Positions 28,778-39,254 of a DNA stretch of 41,905 bases are shown one piece after another. The notes under the pieces are model-generated. The model was not told the origin of the DNA, searched no databases, and worked only from the letters and a program-made list of their open reading frames with translations. The stretch's first letter is position 1; every line of letters starts with the position of its first letter. Where the stretch lies: the NCBI GenBank assembly GCA_030157545.1, contig JAOAUN010000051.1:1-41905 (forward strand), given 5' to 3'. The translations under genes were made by a program, and so were the position numbers. The stretch is from Burkholderiaceae bacterium (GTDB taxonomy: Bacteria > Pseudomonadota > Gammaproteobacteria > Burkholderiales > Burkholderiaceae_D).

Positions 28778-31651
28778 ATGCATAACCCTGCCATGGCAAA
28801 ACAAGAAAACACGACCACCCGCCCTGCCCGCGCCTCTGACCAGGACGCTCCCCTTAAAGAAGATATCCGTTTGCTGGGACGCCTGCTCGGCGACGTGCTG
28901 CGCCATCAGGAAGGCGAAACGGTTTTCCAGATTGTTGAAACTATTCGACAGACCGCTGTGCGCTTCCGGCGTGATGCCGACCGCGACGCCGGCGCCGAAC
29001 TCGACAAGTTGTTGAAAAAACTCACGCGCGACCAGACCAATTCGGTGGTACGCGCTTTTTCGTATTTTTCGCATCTGGCCAATATTGCAGAAGATCAGCA
29101 TCACAATCGTCGCCGCCGAGCCGACTTGCTGGCCGGCGCCGCGCCCCAGAGCGGCAGCATTGCCGCGACGCTAAACAAACTCGTTGACGCCGGCGTTTCA
29201 GGACAGGCTGTGCGTTCGTTTTTTGATGATGCGCTAATTTCGCCGGTGCTGACTGCACATCCAACCGAGGTACAGCGCAAAAGTATTCTCGACGCCGAGC
29301 GCAAAATTGCGCACCTGCTGGCACAACGCGATTTGCCAATGATTCCGGCTGAACGCACCCGCAATGAACAGATGCTGCATGCCGAAGTCGCTACCTTGTG
29401 GCAGACACGCATGCTGCGCTATTCCCGCTTGACCGTCGAAGATGAGATCGACAATGCACTGTCGTACTATCGCATTACATTCTTGCGCGAACTACCTTGC
29501 CTGTTCGACGATATTGAAGATGAAGTTGCCGCACATTTCCCGCAGAAAAATGCGCGCACTTTACCGGGCACTCAAGCCATGGCCGGCAAGCAGCCCTACG
29601 TGCAGATGGGAAGCTGGATAGGCGGAGACCGCGACGGCAACCCGAACGTGAATGCTGCCACCATGACGCAGGCGCTGTCGCGTCAATCGACAACGATTCT
29701 CGACTTTTATCTGGATGAAGTACATACGCTCGGCGCCGAGTTGTCGATCTCTACCTTGCTGGTAGCAGTGAGCCCGGCACTGCAAGCGATGGCTGATACG
29801 TCACCCGACAGTTCGCCTCACCGCACCGACGAACCTTACCGGCGCGCCTTGATCGCCATTTATGCACGACTTGCCGCAACGGCACGCAAGTTGGGTGTGG
29901 CAAATATTTTACGGCGCGAAGTCGGGTCGGTGGCAGCTTATGACGATCCGGCTGCGTTCACCGCCGACTTGCTGACCATCGCCGATTCGCTGCGCACCAA
30001 TCACGGCACGGCGCTGATCCGTCCGCGCCTGAATACCCTGATTCGCGCATCGCAAACTTTTGGCTTTCATCTGGCAACGCTGGACATGCGTCAGAGCTCG
30101 GATGTGCATGAACGTGTGCTGGCCGAACTGTTCCGGACCGCGCAAGTTGAAGCAGATTATTCATCGCTGACAGAAGAGCAGAAAATCACGCTGCTGCTGG
30201 GCGAGCTCGACCAGCCGCGGCTGCTGTATTCGCCGTATATCGCTTATGCGGATGAAACAGAATCGGAACTGGCCGTGTTGCGCATGGCGCGCTCCGTGCG
30301 TCAGAAATTCGGGCCCGGTGCGATCCGTAATTATGTGATCTCGCATACCGAGAGCGTGTCCGATTTGCTGGAGCTGCTGTTGCTGCAAAAAGAAACAGGC
30401 CTGTATCGTATCGATACGCTCGACGGCGAGCAGCATGCCGATCTGATGGTCATTCCTCTGTTCGAGACGATTCCGGACTTGCGCTGCGCGGACGACATCA
30501 TGGACGGACTGCTGTCGATTCCAAAGATCCGCGCGCTGGTGAAACGGCAAGGCGAACTGCAGGAAGTCATGCTCGGCTATTCGGATTCGAATAAGGATGG
30601 CGGCTTTTTGACGTCAAATTGGGAACTGTACAAAGCTGAAATCGGCTTGGTGCAGGTGTTCCGCAAACATGGTGTCAAGTTGCGCCTGTTCCATGGTCGC
30701 GGCGGCACGGTTGGCCGTGGCGGCGGCCCCAGCCATCAAGCCATTCTGGCGCAACCTAGCGGCACGGTGAATGGCCAGTTCCGCTTGACCGAACAGGGCG
30801 AAATTATTGCGTCGAAATTTTCCAATCCAGAAATCGGACGCCGCAATCTGGAGCTGGTGGTCGCTGCGGTGATGGAAGCGAGCTTGATGCCGGCGGCAAG
30901 CGGCGGCAAGCATGCCAAGCGTCTGGCCGAATTTGAGCGGGTGATGGAAGAGTTGTCCGAATACGCTTATCAAGCCTATCGCAATCTGGTTTATGAAACA
31001 CCGGGCTTCACCGATTATTTTTTCTCGGCTACGCCGATTGCAGAAATTGCCGAACTCAACATCGGTTCGCGCCCTGCTTCGCGCAAGTCCACACGCCGCA
31101 TCGAAGACTTGCGCGCGATTCCGTGGGGCTTCTCATGGGGTCAGTGCCGGCTGTTACTGCCGGGTTGGTTCGGCTTTGGCAGTGCCGTCACCGCGTGGCT
31201 GGCAGACGACAGCAAGGAATCGAAATCCAGCAAACTGAAAACGCTGCGCGCGATGTGCAAAGAATGGCCGTTCTTTTCGACGCTGCTCTCGAACATGGAC
31301 ATGGTGCTGGCCAAGACCGATCTGGCGGTGGCCTCACGCTACGCCGGGCTAGTCGCTGATAAAAAGCTACGCAACATGATTTTCAAGCGGATAGCAGCCG
31401 AACATACACTCACAATTGAAAGTGTGAACATGCTGACCGGCGAGCGCGAACGGCTAGCGAATGACCCGGCGCTGGCGCGCTCGATAAAAAACCGCTTTGC
31501 TTACCTTGATCCGTTGAATCATTTACAAGTTGAACTGATCAAACGCCACCGTGCATCAAAAGATGCAGGACGCAAGGCTGATATTCGCGTGCACCGTGGC
31601 GTCCACTTGTCCATCAATGGCGTTGCGGCCGGCCTGCGCAATACTGGCTAA
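28778..31651 (+). CDS. ppc: Phosphoenolpyruvate carboxylase
   Basis: A 957-residue anaplerotic enzyme forming oxaloacetate from PEP and bicarbonate. [14 protein letters not shown] holds the catalytic His161. [18 protein letters not shown] carries the second signature with its lysine, and [20 protein letters not shown] is the flexible glycine loop. The C-terminus ends in the conserved RNTG. A second ATG five codons in (28793) is also possible. It lies divergent from hemC, an arrangement common in Burkholderiales. Confidence 0.96.
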   Translation: MHNPAMAKQENTTTRPARASDQDAPLKEDIRLLGRLLGDVLRHQEGETVFQIVETIRQTAVRFRRDADRDAGAELDKLLKKLTRDQTNSVVRAFSYFSHLANIAEDQHHNRRRRADLLAGAAPQSGSIAATLNKLVDAGVSGQAVRSFFDDALISPVLTAHPTEVQRKSILDAERKIAHLLAQRDLPMIPAERTRNEQMLHAEVATLWQTRMLRYSRLTVEDEIDNALSYYRITFLRELPCLFDDIEDEVAAHFPQKNARTLPGTQAMAGKQPYVQMGSWIGGDRDGNPNVNAATMTQALSRQSTTILDFYLDEVHTLGAELSISTLLVAVSPALQAMADTSPDSSPHRTDEPYRRALIAIYARLAATARKLGVANILRREVGSVAAYDDPAAFTADLLTIADSLRTNHGTALIRPRLNTLIRASQTFGFHLATLDMRQSSDVHERVLAELFRTAQVEADYSSLTEEQKITLLLGELDQPRLLYSPYIAYADETESELAVLRMARSVRQKFGPGAIRNYVISHTESVSDLLELLLLQKETGLYRIDTLDGEQHADLMVIPLFETIPDLRCADDIMDGLLSIPKIRALVKRQGELQEVMLGYSDSNKDGGFLTSNWELYKAEIGLVQVFRKHGVKLRLFHGRGGTVGRGGGPSHQAILAQPSGTVNGQFRLTEQGEIIASKFSNPEIGRRNLELVVAAVMEASLMPAASGGKHAKRLAEFERVMEELSEYAYQAYRNLVYETPGFTDYFFSATPIAEIAELNIGSRPASRKSTRRIEDLRAIPWGFSWGQCRLLLPGWFGFGSAVTAWLADDSKESKSSKLKTLRAMCKEWPFFSTLLSNMDMVLAKTDLAVASRYAGLVADKKLRNMIFKRIAAEHTLTIESVNMLTGERERLANDPALARSIKNRFAYLDPLNHLQVELIKRHRASKDAGRKADIRVHRGVHLSINGVAAGLRNTG

Positions 31652-31660
31652 CGAATACTT

Positions 31661-31666
31661 TATAAT
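31661..31666 (+). promoter_or_regulatory. Candidate -10 element (TATAAT) for argH
   Basis: TATAAT lies 9 bases after the ppc stop and 40 bases before the argH ATG, a good position for an argH promoter. No convincing -35 hexamer is seen, since that region falls in the last codons of ppc. Confidence 0.45.
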
Positions 31667-31706
31667 CAGTCGCTCTTTCGCAGCAAACCAAACATACCAA
31701 TCAAAC

Positions 31707-33101
31707 ATGACAGCACAGCTCTCCAAGAAAGGCGAAGCATGGTCGGCGCGGTTCTCCGAGCCCGTCTCTGACCTTGTCAAACGCTACACCGCCTCGGTCT
31801 TTTTCGACCACAGGCTGGCCCGCTTCGACATTCAGGGCTCACTTGCGCATGCTGAAATGCTCGCGCACCAGAACATCATCAGCCAACAAGACTATGCCGA
31901 TGTGCAGCGCGGCATGACCCAGATCAGTTCAGAAATTGATGCCGGCAAATTTGAATGGCTGCTCGATCTGGAAGATGTGCATCTGAATATTGAAAAGCGC
32001 CTGACCGAACTGGTTGGCGATGCTGGCAAGCGGCTCCATACGGGCCGCTCGCGCAACGATCAGGTCGCAACCGATATTCGCCTGTACTTGCGTGCGGCCA
32101 TTGATGACATCACCCTGCTGCTGCGCGACTTGCGCCTGGCGCTGTTGAAACTGGCTGAAGAGCATGCCGCCACGATCATGCCGGGCTTTACACATATGCA
32201 GGTAGCGCAGCCGGTGACTTTTGGTCACCACATGCTGGCTTATGTGGAAATGTTCGGGCGTGACGCCGAGCGCATGGCCGATTGCAGAAAACGCGTCAAT
32301 CGCCTGCCTTTGGGGGCGGCAGCGCTGGCTGGCACGACCTTCCCGATAGACCGTGTGCGCGTCGCCACCACGCTGGGCTTTGATGACGTCTGCCATAACT
32401 CGCTCGACGCTGTATCGGACCGCGATTTTGCCATCGAGTTTTGCGCAGCATCGGCTTTGATCATGACGCATATTTCGCGCATGTCGGAAGAGCTGGTTAT
32501 CTGGATGAGTCCGCGTGTTGGCTTCATCGACATCGCCGACCGCTTCTGCACCGGATCGTCGATCATGCCGCAAAAGAAAAATCCGGATGTGCCGGAACTG
32601 GCCCGTGGCAAGACTGGCCGCGTCAATGGTCATCTGGTTGCCTTGCTGACTTTAATGAAAGGTCAGCCACTGGCGTACAACAAAGATAATCAGGAAGATA
32701 AAGAACCCTTGTTCGACACGGTCGATACCGTTACCGATACGCTACGCATTTTTGCCGACATGGCCGGCGGCATTAGCGTCCATGCCGATGCGATGCGCAA
32801 TGCAGCCTTGCAGGGCTATGCAACGGCAACCGATCTGGCTGATTATCTGGTCAAGAAAGGCTTGCCTTTCCGCGATGCACACGAAGTTGTAGCCAAGGCC
32901 GTTCGCGCCTGTGTCGACCGTGGCTGTGATCTTGCAGAACTGACGATTGCGGAACTGCAAACGTATTCTGATTTGATTAATGACGACGTTTATGTCGTGC
33001 TTACACCGGAAGGCTCGGTCGCTTCGCGCGACCATGTGGGCGGCACTGCTCCCGCTCAAGTCAAGGCAGCAATACAGCGGGTACGCAAACTACTCGCTTA
33101 A
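31707..33101 (+). CDS. argH: Argininosuccinate lyase
   Basis: A 464-residue fumarase-superfamily enzyme that splits argininosuccinate into arginine and fumarate. The order of motifs is [14 protein letters not shown] near residue 112, [14 protein letters not shown] with His163, and the flexible signature [16 protein letters not shown] with Ser284-Ser285. ATG 31707 starts the family-typical [13 protein letters not shown] region; the open frame upstream overlaps ppc and has no similarity. A strong terminator follows. Confidence 0.96.
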   Translation: MTAQLSKKGEAWSARFSEPVSDLVKRYTASVFFDHRLARFDIQGSLAHAEMLAHQNIISQQDYADVQRGMTQISSEIDAGKFEWLLDLEDVHLNIEKRLTELVGDAGKRLHTGRSRNDQVATDIRLYLRAAIDDITLLLRDLRLALLKLAEEHAATIMPGFTHMQVAQPVTFGHHMLAYVEMFGRDAERMADCRKRVNRLPLGAAALAGTTFPIDRVRVATTLGFDDVCHNSLDAVSDRDFAIEFCAASALIMTHISRMSEELVIWMSPRVGFIDIADRFCTGSSIMPQKKNPDVPELARGKTGRVNGHLVALLTLMKGQPLAYNKDNQEDKEPLFDTVDTVTDTLRIFADMAGGISVHADAMRNAALQGYATATDLADYLVKKGLPFRDAHEVVAKAVRACVDRGCDLAELTIAELQTYSDLINDDVYVVLTPEGSVASRDHVGGTAPAQVKAAIQRVRKLLA

Positions 33102-33121
33102 ATTTTTAGTAGTTCACTTTC

Positions 33122-33159
33122 AAAGCATCCTGGTCGCTCAACGACCAGGATGCTTTTTT
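33122..33159 (+). terminator. Strong rho-independent terminator of argH
   Basis: A perfect 15-base stem, 33122-33136 with 33142-33156, encloses a 5-base loop (CTCAA) and runs into a T tract. It lies 20 bases past the argH stop. The A-rich 5' side could allow some termination in the other direction, but no gene enters from there. Confidence 0.92.
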
Positions 33160-33366
33160 CATTTGACAAACCGTTGCAATAAAACGTCACGCTTTGTGTA
33201 GAAGCTTTCTTCCGGTATGCATTGCAATCCGCTCTTGTAAAGGATTAGCAAGCTTCACCTCTATTAATGGCTAAATTTTGGTTCGTCTCTGTTTGCTGCC
33301 CAAATCAGCAGTCTGCATGACAGCAATACCCATTCCAAACCAATTTTTTGCCAACGAAAGCCAACT

Positions 33367-33951
33367 ATGTCTTTTTTTATTTCGCTGTACAAATGCATTG
33401 ATGCGATCAATGAAAAGATCGGGCTGACAATCAGCTGGGCACTGCTGGCAGCTGTCCTGATTTGTAGTGGCAATGCCATCGTGCGCTATACATTCAATAG
33501 CAGTTCCAATGCATGGCTTGAAGTACAGTGGTATCTGTTTAGTGCCATCTTCCTGCTGGCTTCGTCCTATACCTTGCGCCGCAATGAGCATGTCCGCATT
33601 GACGTCATCGTCGGCAAACTTTCCAAGCGCACGCAAGTCTGGATTGATCTGTTCGGCTTCCTGCTGTTCCTGCTGCCAGCAACGCTGCTAATCCTCTACT
33701 TCGCCATCCCATTTGCCTTTGAGTCCATTCGTAACCAGGAAGTCTCCAGCAACGCGGGCGGCTTGATCGTATGGCCGGCCAAGGTATTAATTCCTATCGG
33801 ATTTTTGTTGCTGAGCCTGCAGGGCCTTTCAGAGCTCATCAAACGTATCGGCTACCTGATGGGCAAAGTCGAGGCCAGTGTTTTCGAAAAACAGTCAGCC
33901 ACTCCCGAAGAAGAAATCGAGGCGATCAAGAGCGCCAACCAATTAAACTAA
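33367..33951 (+). CDS. dctQ: TRAP transporter small membrane subunit (DctQ family)
   Basis: A 194-residue inner-membrane protein with four hydrophobic helices (about residues 18-40, 55-72, 95-120 and 135-158), the DctQ layout. The family segment SWALLAAVLICSGNAIVRY and the RRNEHVRIDVI motif after helix 2 are clear. It partners DctM in a sodium-driven, binding-protein-dependent carboxylate importer. A poorly defined leader of about 200 bases follows the argH terminator; dctM begins 15 bases after its stop. The substrate-binding gene is not in this operon but convergent at 35725. Confidence 0.9.
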   Translation: MSFFISLYKCIDAINEKIGLTISWALLAAVLICSGNAIVRYTFNSSSNAWLEVQWYLFSAIFLLASSYTLRRNEHVRIDVIVGKLSKRTQVWIDLFGFLLFLLPATLLILYFAIPFAFESIRNQEVSSNAGGLIVWPAKVLIPIGFLLLSLQGLSELIKRIGYLMGKVEASVFEKQSATPEEEIEAIKSANQLN

Positions 33952-33966
33952 TTAGAGAGACATATC

Positions 33967-35646
33967 ATGACGGCTTTCCTGATCGCGAACATGGCACCAG
34001 TCATGTTCATCACCTTAGTCATTTTTTTACTGTCTGGTTTTCCGGTCGCCTTTTCACTGGCGGCCAATGGTCTTTTCTTCGGATTAGTCGGTATTGAAGT
34101 CGGACTACTCAAACCCGAACTGCTGCAGGCACTGCCAAACCGTCTGTTTGGCATCATGGCTAACGATACCCTGCTGGCGATTCCGTTCTTCACCTTCATG
34201 GGATTGATTCTGGAGCGCTCGGGTATGGCTGAAGATCTGCTCGACACTATCGGGCAGTTATTCGGGCCGCTACGCGGCGGCGTTGCCTACGCAGTGATCT
34301 TCGTCGGTGCGCTGCTGGCAGCCACCACCGGTGTGGTCGCCGCGTCGGTCATTTCCATGGGCCTGATTTCATTGCCGGTCATGCTGCGCTATGGCTACGA
34401 TAAAAAAGTGGCTTCTGGCGTCATAGCCGCATCAGGTACGCTGGCGCAAATCATCCCACCGTCGCTGGTTCTGATCGTCATGGCAGACCAGCTCGGTCGC
34501 TCCGTTGGCGACATGTATCAGGCCGCGTTCATTCCGGGCTTGCTGCTGACTGGTATGTACACGCTGTACATCATGGCTGTGACGGTCTTCAAGCCCAAGG
34601 CTTTGCCTGCGCTGCCTGTCGAAGCGCGCAACCTGCGCCAGGAAAATGGTGATAGTGGCGTGGTGTCACTGTTCGCGCTGATCGTTGGTACTGTCGCCCT
34701 CGGATGGATTTGCACCAAGTGGTTACTGAGCAGCCGGCCAAATCTGGCACCGGATGAAGCAGCTATTTACGGCGGCGTTATCTGTGTGTTGTTTTCCTTC
34801 GTATTCGCACTCGCGAACCGTAAACTCAAACTTGGTCTGCTGTCGCGCATGGCTGAAAAAGTCGTGCTGGTACTGGTACCGCCACTGGCACTGATTTTTC
34901 TGGTGCTGGGAACGATTTTCGTCGGTATTGCTACGCCAACCGAAGGCGGCGGCATGGGTGCCTTGGGTGCACTGCTACTGGCCTTGCTGAACCGTCGCCT
35001 GTCATGGGACTTGCTCAAGCAGGCAATGAATTCGACCAGCCGCCTGGCTTGTTTCGTATTGTTCATCCTGATTGGCTCAAGCGTTTTCTCACTCGTCTTC
35101 AGGGGCGTCAATGGCGACTTATGGGTAGAGCATTTGCTGACCTCCCTGCCAGGCGGTGAAGTTGGATTTCTGATTGTTGTGAACATCCTGTTCTTCGGTC
35201 TTGCCTTCTTCCTCGACTTTTTTGAACTGGCTTTCATTCTTGTGCCATTGGTTGGACCTGTTGCCGACAAAATGGGAATCGACCTGATCTGGTTTGGTGT
35301 GCTGCTGTCGGTGAACATGCAAACCTCGTTCATGCATCCGCCATTTGGTTTTGCACTGTTCTATTTACGTTCGGTCGCTCCCAAGGAAGTCAAGACCAGC
35401 GATATTTACTGGGGCGCGGTACCGTTTGTCGGAATCCAGGTAGTCATGGTGGCATTGATAATCCTGTTTCCAGCCGTAGTGTCGATCGAAAGCAAAACCG
35501 ACATGAAAGAGCAGATCGAACTCAAGCTCGACATGCCCGATGTCAGTGCCACGCCTGACATGCCCAATGTAGACTTCTCCGTGAGTAGCGAACAAGTGCA
35601 GAGCGAGGGTCCGAAACTGGAATTTTCGACAGCAGTGGAAAAGTAA
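33967..35646 (+). CDS. dctM: TRAP transporter large membrane subunit (DctM family) with C-terminal tail
   Basis: A 559-residue permease, the transport channel of the TRAP system. FLLSGFPVAFSLAANGLFFG at the N-terminus, FTFMGLILERSGMAEDLLDT and ASGTLAQIIPPSLVLIVMA are core DctM signatures. It is longer than the usual 425 or so residues: extra hydrophobic segments lie at about residues 235-300, as in the DctM branch paired with TakP-like binding proteins. A hydrophilic tail of about 50 residues follows the last helix, with a DMPDV/DMPNV repetition. Arginine/serine-type regulation is not evident. AGAGAG precedes the start. Confidence 0.92.
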   Translation: MTAFLIANMAPVMFITLVIFLLSGFPVAFSLAANGLFFGLVGIEVGLLKPELLQALPNRLFGIMANDTLLAIPFFTFMGLILERSGMAEDLLDTIGQLFGPLRGGVAYAVIFVGALLAATTGVVAASVISMGLISLPVMLRYGYDKKVASGVIAASGTLAQIIPPSLVLIVMADQLGRSVGDMYQAAFIPGLLLTGMYTLYIMAVTVFKPKALPALPVEARNLRQENGDSGVVSLFALIVGTVALGWICTKWLLSSRPNLAPDEAAIYGGVICVLFSFVFALANRKLKLGLLSRMAEKVVLVLVPPLALIFLVLGTIFVGIATPTEGGGMGALGALLLALLNRRLSWDLLKQAMNSTSRLACFVLFILIGSSVFSLVFRGVNGDLWVEHLLTSLPGGEVGFLIVVNILFFGLAFFLDFFELAFILVPLVGPVADKMGIDLIWFGVLLSVNMQTSFMHPPFGFALFYLRSVAPKEVKTSDIYWGAVPFVGIQVVMVALIILFPAVVSIESKTDMKEQIELKLDMPDVSATPDMPNVDFSVSSEQVQSEGPKLEFSTAVEK

Positions 35647-35673
35647 AAGCAGCAAAGTAAAATAATCAGGCAA

Positions 35674-35711
35674 TAAAAAAACCCGCAGCGTATTTCAGCT
35701 GCGGGTTTTTT
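35674..35711. terminator. Bidirectional terminator between dctM and dctP
   Basis: ACCCGCAGC (35681-35689) pairs with GCTGCGGGT (35698-35706), flanked by an A tract on the left and a T tract on the right. It can end transcripts from both convergent TRAP genes. Confidence 0.92.
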
Positions 35712-35724
35712 AATGCCAGAACTT

Positions 35725-36804
35725 TTATTTATGGGCGATCAGATAACTCTGAATAGGCGACTCGCCCACCGAATACCACTGATTCTGGTCCTGACGGAAA
35801 CGACGCCATGGATCCAGCACTTTTTTGAACTTGGGATTTTTTGACGCTTCCTCATCAATCACTTCCATAGCAGCCTTGTAGCAGGCATCCATGATTGGCT
35901 TGGAAAAGCTGCGCAGCTTTACACCGTTTTTCAGAAGCCTGGCCAGCGCAGCCGGATTGCGAGCGTCATACATTGCCTGCATGCTCATATGGGCTTCATA
36001 GGTTGCCACTTCGAGTGCAGCCTGATATTCCTTAGGCAGTTTTTCCCATTCTTTGATGCTGACATAGAATGACAATTGCGCACTCGCTTCCCACCAGCCC
36101 GGTGTGTAGTAGAAAGGCGCGACTTTGTTGAAGCCCAGTTTTTCATCGTCATACGGGCCTATCCATTCAGCTGCATCAATCGTACCCTTTTCCAATGCAG
36201 GATAGATATCGCCGCCAGCAATTTGCTGTGGTACGACACCTAGTTTTTGCATTACACGACCAGCGAAACCGCCGACGCGCATTTTCAATCCATTCAAGTC
36301 CTGCGTCGTATTGACTTCCTTGCGGAACCAGCCACCCATCTGACAACCGGTATTGCCACCCATGAAATTCATGATGCCGTATTCTCGGAAGAAATCACGC
36401 ATCAGCTGACGACCACCGCCCTGATCCATCCATGCGGTCTGCTGGCGCGAAGTCAGGCCAAAGGGAACAGCCGTATCAAACGCAAAGGTTGGATCCTTGC
36501 CAAAGTAATAGTACGAAGCTGAATGCCCCATTTCAACTGTGCCGGCCTGAACTGCATCCATCACTTGCAAGGCCGGGACGAGTTCGCCACCAGGAAAACA
36601 GCGAATATTGAATTTACCATCGGTAAGTTGCGCAACGCGCTTGGAAAAAATTTCCGCTGCTCCGAAAATAGTGTCCAAGGATTTTGGGAAACTGGAAGCG
36701 AGCCGCCAGTTGATATTTGGACTTGTTTGGGCGATGGCCGGTGCTGCTACGATTCCCGCTGCCACCCCTGTGGCAGCTTTTTTAATAAACGAACGTCGTT
36801 CCAT
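35725..36804 (-). CDS. dctP: TRAP transporter substrate-binding protein (DctP family, TakP-like)
   Basis: A 359-residue periplasmic binding protein. The N-terminus MERRSFIKKAATGVAAG and the AIAQ cleavage region form a twin-arginine (Tat) type signal. The mature part has the DctP pattern with Arg in LKMRVGGFAGRVMQKLG, then GGDIYPALEKGTIDAAEWIG and PYDDEKLGFNKVAP, which resemble TakP-type alpha-keto acid or lactate binders. Ligand is therefore probably a 2-oxo- or hydroxy-monocarboxylate, by similarity remembered rather than searched. AGGAGA at 36810-36815 lies 5 bases before the ATG. It faces dctQM across a shared terminator. Confidence 0.92.
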   Translation of the reverse strand: MERRSFIKKAATGVAAGIVAAPAIAQTSPNINWRLASSFPKSLDTIFGAAEIFSKRVAQLTDGKFNIRCFPGGELVPALQVMDAVQAGTVEMGHSASYYYFGKDPTFAFDTAVPFGLTSRQQTAWMDQGGGRQLMRDFFREYGIMNFMGGNTGCQMGGWFRKEVNTTQDLNGLKMRVGGFAGRVMQKLGVVPQQIAGGDIYPALEKGTIDAAEWIGPYDDEKLGFNKVAPFYYTPGWWEASAQLSFYVSIKEWEKLPKEYQAALEVATYEAHMSMQAMYDARNPAALARLLKNGVKLRSFSKPIMDACYKAAMEVIDEEASKNPKFKKVLDPWRRFRQDQNQWYSVGESPIQSYLIAHK

Positions 36805-36809
36805 TACTG

Positions 36810-36815
36810 TCTCCT
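36810..36815 (-). promoter_or_regulatory. Ribosome binding site of dctP (AGGAGA)
   Basis: The minus strand reads AGGAGA 5 bases before the dctP ATG, stronger than the site before dctM. This fits higher synthesis of the binding protein than of the membrane subunits. No clear promoter was picked out in the AT-rich stretch just upstream (36820-36850). Confidence 0.7.
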
Positions 36816-37120
36816 AAGTACAAGATTTATTAGCGAAATTATTAATAAATAACCATGTCCACAATGCCGTTTTATCAACGCCATAGAGGAATTCAGACCC
36901 CACTGTTAAAACAATGATAATTTTAGGGGCGTGGCTGAGCTGGCTGCAATACCAAATTGATGGGGGATGCAGTGATGTTGTTTGTACGCAGTTCCGACAA
37001 CATTTCTGCCTTACAAACTAAAATTTCCGACGGTTACCGCGTTTAAAGCCGCAAAGAAATGAATGTGGCAAATCTGCCTCATTCTTTGTTTAAAAATTCC
37101 TGTCATTGCGGCAAACAAGA
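36816..37120. other. Non-coding gap upstream of dctP
   Basis: This AT-rich stretch must hold the dctP promoter, but no clean -35/-10 pair stands out. No gene or repeat is supported; short open frames here have no recognisable features. Confidence 0.45.
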
Positions 37121-37154
37121 AAAAGCCGACCTTGCTTTCGCAAGGCCGGCTTTT
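37121..37154. terminator. Terminator downstream of pmbA
   Basis: AAAAGCCGACCTTG (37121-37134) pairs with CAAGGCCGGCTTTT (37141-37154) with one mismatch around CTTTCG. It lies about 70 bases past the pmbA stop on the minus strand and is symmetrical enough to work in either direction. Confidence 0.85.
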
Positions 37155-37226
37155 AATTTTTCAGTGATTTATTTGCGTAAAATCAGCTTGATAAAAATCA
37201 TGCCGCTGAACCAGATACTGCCAAAT

Positions 37227-38591
37227 TTATCCGCCGGCAACGGTCATATTAGCCACCAAAATCGAACCAGTTTGCTTGGTGCCACGGATCAAAGTATCGT
37301 TACCGATCGCAACAATATCTTTCAACATTGTCTTCATGTTACCGGCAATGGTGATCTCTTCAACCGGATACTGGATCACGCCACGCTCAACCCAGTAGCC
37401 TGATGCGCCGCGCGAGTAATCTCCGGTCACATAGTTGACGCCCTGCCCCATCAATTCAGTTACCAGCAAGCCGGTGTCGAGTTTTTTCAGCATCGCCTTG
37501 AAGTTATCGGTGGACTTAGTCCGGGTCGAAAAAATCTTGAGGTTGTGCGAGCCGCCTGCATTTCCCGTGCTCTTCATGCCTAGCTTGCGCGCCGAATAGG
37601 TCGAGAGGAAATAGCCCTGTACTACCCCGTCCTTGACGACGTCACGACGCTGCGTGCGCACACCTTCTTCGTCGAACGGTGATGAACCAACGCCACCGAC
37701 CACGTGCGGGTCTTCGACAATCTGAATATCAGGAGCAAACACGGCCGTACCAAGCGAATCCAGCAAGAAGGTCGATTTGCGATAAAGCGCACCACCCGAT
37801 ACGGCCTGCACGAAAGCACCCAGCAACCCTGCAGCCAGTGGTGCCTCGAACAGTACCGGACACTTGCGCGTATCAAGCTTGCGCGCATTCAGGCGGGACA
37901 GCGCACGTTCGGCGGCGTAGCGGCCGATCGCTTCGGGCTTGGCCAGTTTGCGCGGGTCACGTTGCGATGAATACCAGTCATCGCGCTGCATATTCGATCC
38001 ACGGCCGGCAATCGGAGAAACTGAAATCGAATGTCGCGAATACGGATAACCGGCGATAAAGCCACGTGAATTTGCCATTACAAAGTGTGACTGCTGCGCA
38101 TGGATGTTGGCGCCTTCGCTGTTGGTGATGCGTTTATCAACGGCCAAAGCAGCGGATTCGGTGCGCAAGGCCAGCTCGACAGCCTCTTCGGCCGACAACA
38201 GCCACGGATAACAGAGCTTCAGGTCGCGCGGCTGCGTTTCAAGCAAATCAGCTTCCGGCAAACCGGCGCAATCATCTTCAGCAGTAAAGCGGGCGATATT
38301 GTAGGCCGCGTCCACGGTGTCTTTCAGCGATTGCGTTGAAAAGTCGGAAGTACTGGCATTACCGCGGCGAATAGCCTTGCCATGCCCAATATAGACAGTA
38401 ACGCCAATGCCCTTGTCTTTATTCTGTTCAATTGTCTCGACCTTACCTCTGCGGACAGTGACTGACAGACCGCCACCTTCACTGATTTCAACAACGGCAT
38501 CAGAAGCCCCCTTTTCTTGCGCAAAACGCAAAACATCGCGGGCAATCTGCTTCAACTGGTCTTGGCTATGCGTAAAAATGGCTTTGTTCAT
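37227..38591 (-). CDS. pmbA: TldE/PmbA metalloprotease-complex subunit
   Basis: A 454-residue TldD/TldE-family protein. With TldD it forms a heterodimeric protease that trims peptides such as microcin B17; TldE itself lacks the zinc site. Typical segments are GASDAVVEISEGGGLSVTVR near the N-terminus, VLFEAPLAAGLLGAFVQAVS mid-protein, and TGDYSRGASGYWVERGVIQ near the C-terminus. ATG 38591 is chosen; the upstream in-frame ATG adds 13 residues not seen in the family. tldD is not in the window. It is divergent from yjgA. Confidence 0.92.
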   Translation of the reverse strand: MNKAIFTHSQDQLKQIARDVLRFAQEKGASDAVVEISEGGGLSVTVRRGKVETIEQNKDKGIGVTVYIGHGKAIRRGNASTSDFSTQSLKDTVDAAYNIARFTAEDDCAGLPEADLLETQPRDLKLCYPWLLSAEEAVELALRTESAALAVDKRITNSEGANIHAQQSHFVMANSRGFIAGYPYSRHSISVSPIAGRGSNMQRDDWYSSQRDPRKLAKPEAIGRYAAERALSRLNARKLDTRKCPVLFEAPLAAGLLGAFVQAVSGGALYRKSTFLLDSLGTAVFAPDIQIVEDPHVVGGVGSSPFDEEGVRTQRRDVVKDGVVQGYFLSTYSARKLGMKSTGNAGGSHNLKIFSTRTKSTDNFKAMLKKLDTGLLVTELMGQGVNYVTGDYSRGASGYWVERGVIQYPVEEITIAGNMKTMLKDIVAIGNDTLIRGTKQTGSILVANMTVAGG

Positions 38592-38666
38592 GGAGGCGGT
38601 TATTAAAAGAGGGGTCAAAACGGTTATCATAGCAGCCGTTTAATGAATGACAGAGGCCTGTTCACC

Positions 38667-39254
38667 ATGCCCAACGCAAACCGTGGCGCCGTCGGATTCC
38701 AATCCACCGAATTCGAGCAAGAATATGAGCGCCCATCAAAATCCCAGCTAAAGCGCGAAATGACTGCGCGGCAAAAACTTGGCGCCATCCTCGTAGGCGA
38801 AGCGCGTGATCGCGTCAAACGCATACAAATGCCGGAAGATGTCCGTGACGCGATTCTCGAATGCCAGCAAATCACCGATCATGAAGGCCGGCGTCGCCAG
38901 CTGCAATATGTGGGCAAAAAAATGCGCACGCTGGACGAAGATGAAATCGCGATCATCCAGACCACGATCGACAGCTGGAATGGCGCCTCCAAGGCAGAGA
39001 CTGCTGCGCTGCATGCACTGGAGCGCCAGCGCGACAAGCTGCTGGCCGACGATGGCGCACTGACAGCGCTGTTGGCACGCTATCCGCAAATCGATGTGCA
39101 GCAATTGCGTACCATGATCCGCAATGCACGCAAGGAGCAGGCGGAAAACAAGCCTCCGAAAGCGTACCGCGAGATTTACCAGCTGCTCAAAACCCTGCAA
39201 GCCCAATCACGCGCGAACGCGCCTGCCGAACCGGAAGAAGATGAAGAAGAATAG
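38667..39254 (+). CDS. yjgA: Ribosome-associated protein YjgA (DarP, DUF615)
   Basis: A 195-residue protein of the YjgA/DarP family, which joins late 50S subunit assembly. RPSKSQLKREMTARQKLG near residue 24, EGRRRQLQYVGKKMR near 75 and QQLRTMIRNARKEQAENKPP near 150 match the family. The C-terminus is acidic. ATG 38667 has AGAGG 10 bases upstream and gives an MPNANRG start; ATG 38643 would add eight residues and has no such site. mogA begins inside its last codons. Confidence 0.9.
   Translation: MPNANRGAVGFQSTEFEQEYERPSKSQLKREMTARQKLGAILVGEARDRVKRIQMPEDVRDAILECQQITDHEGRRRQLQYVGKKMRTLDEDEIAIIQTTIDSWNGASKAETAALHALERQRDKLLADDGALTALLARYPQIDVQQLRTMIRNARKEQAENKPPKAYREIYQLLKTLQAQSRANAPAEPEEDEEE

Noticed and set aside
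36889..36903. A solo copy of the GGGGTC repeat upstream of dctP
   Set aside because: Only GGGGTC plus an A/T-rich flank matches; too short to relate to the terminal array.
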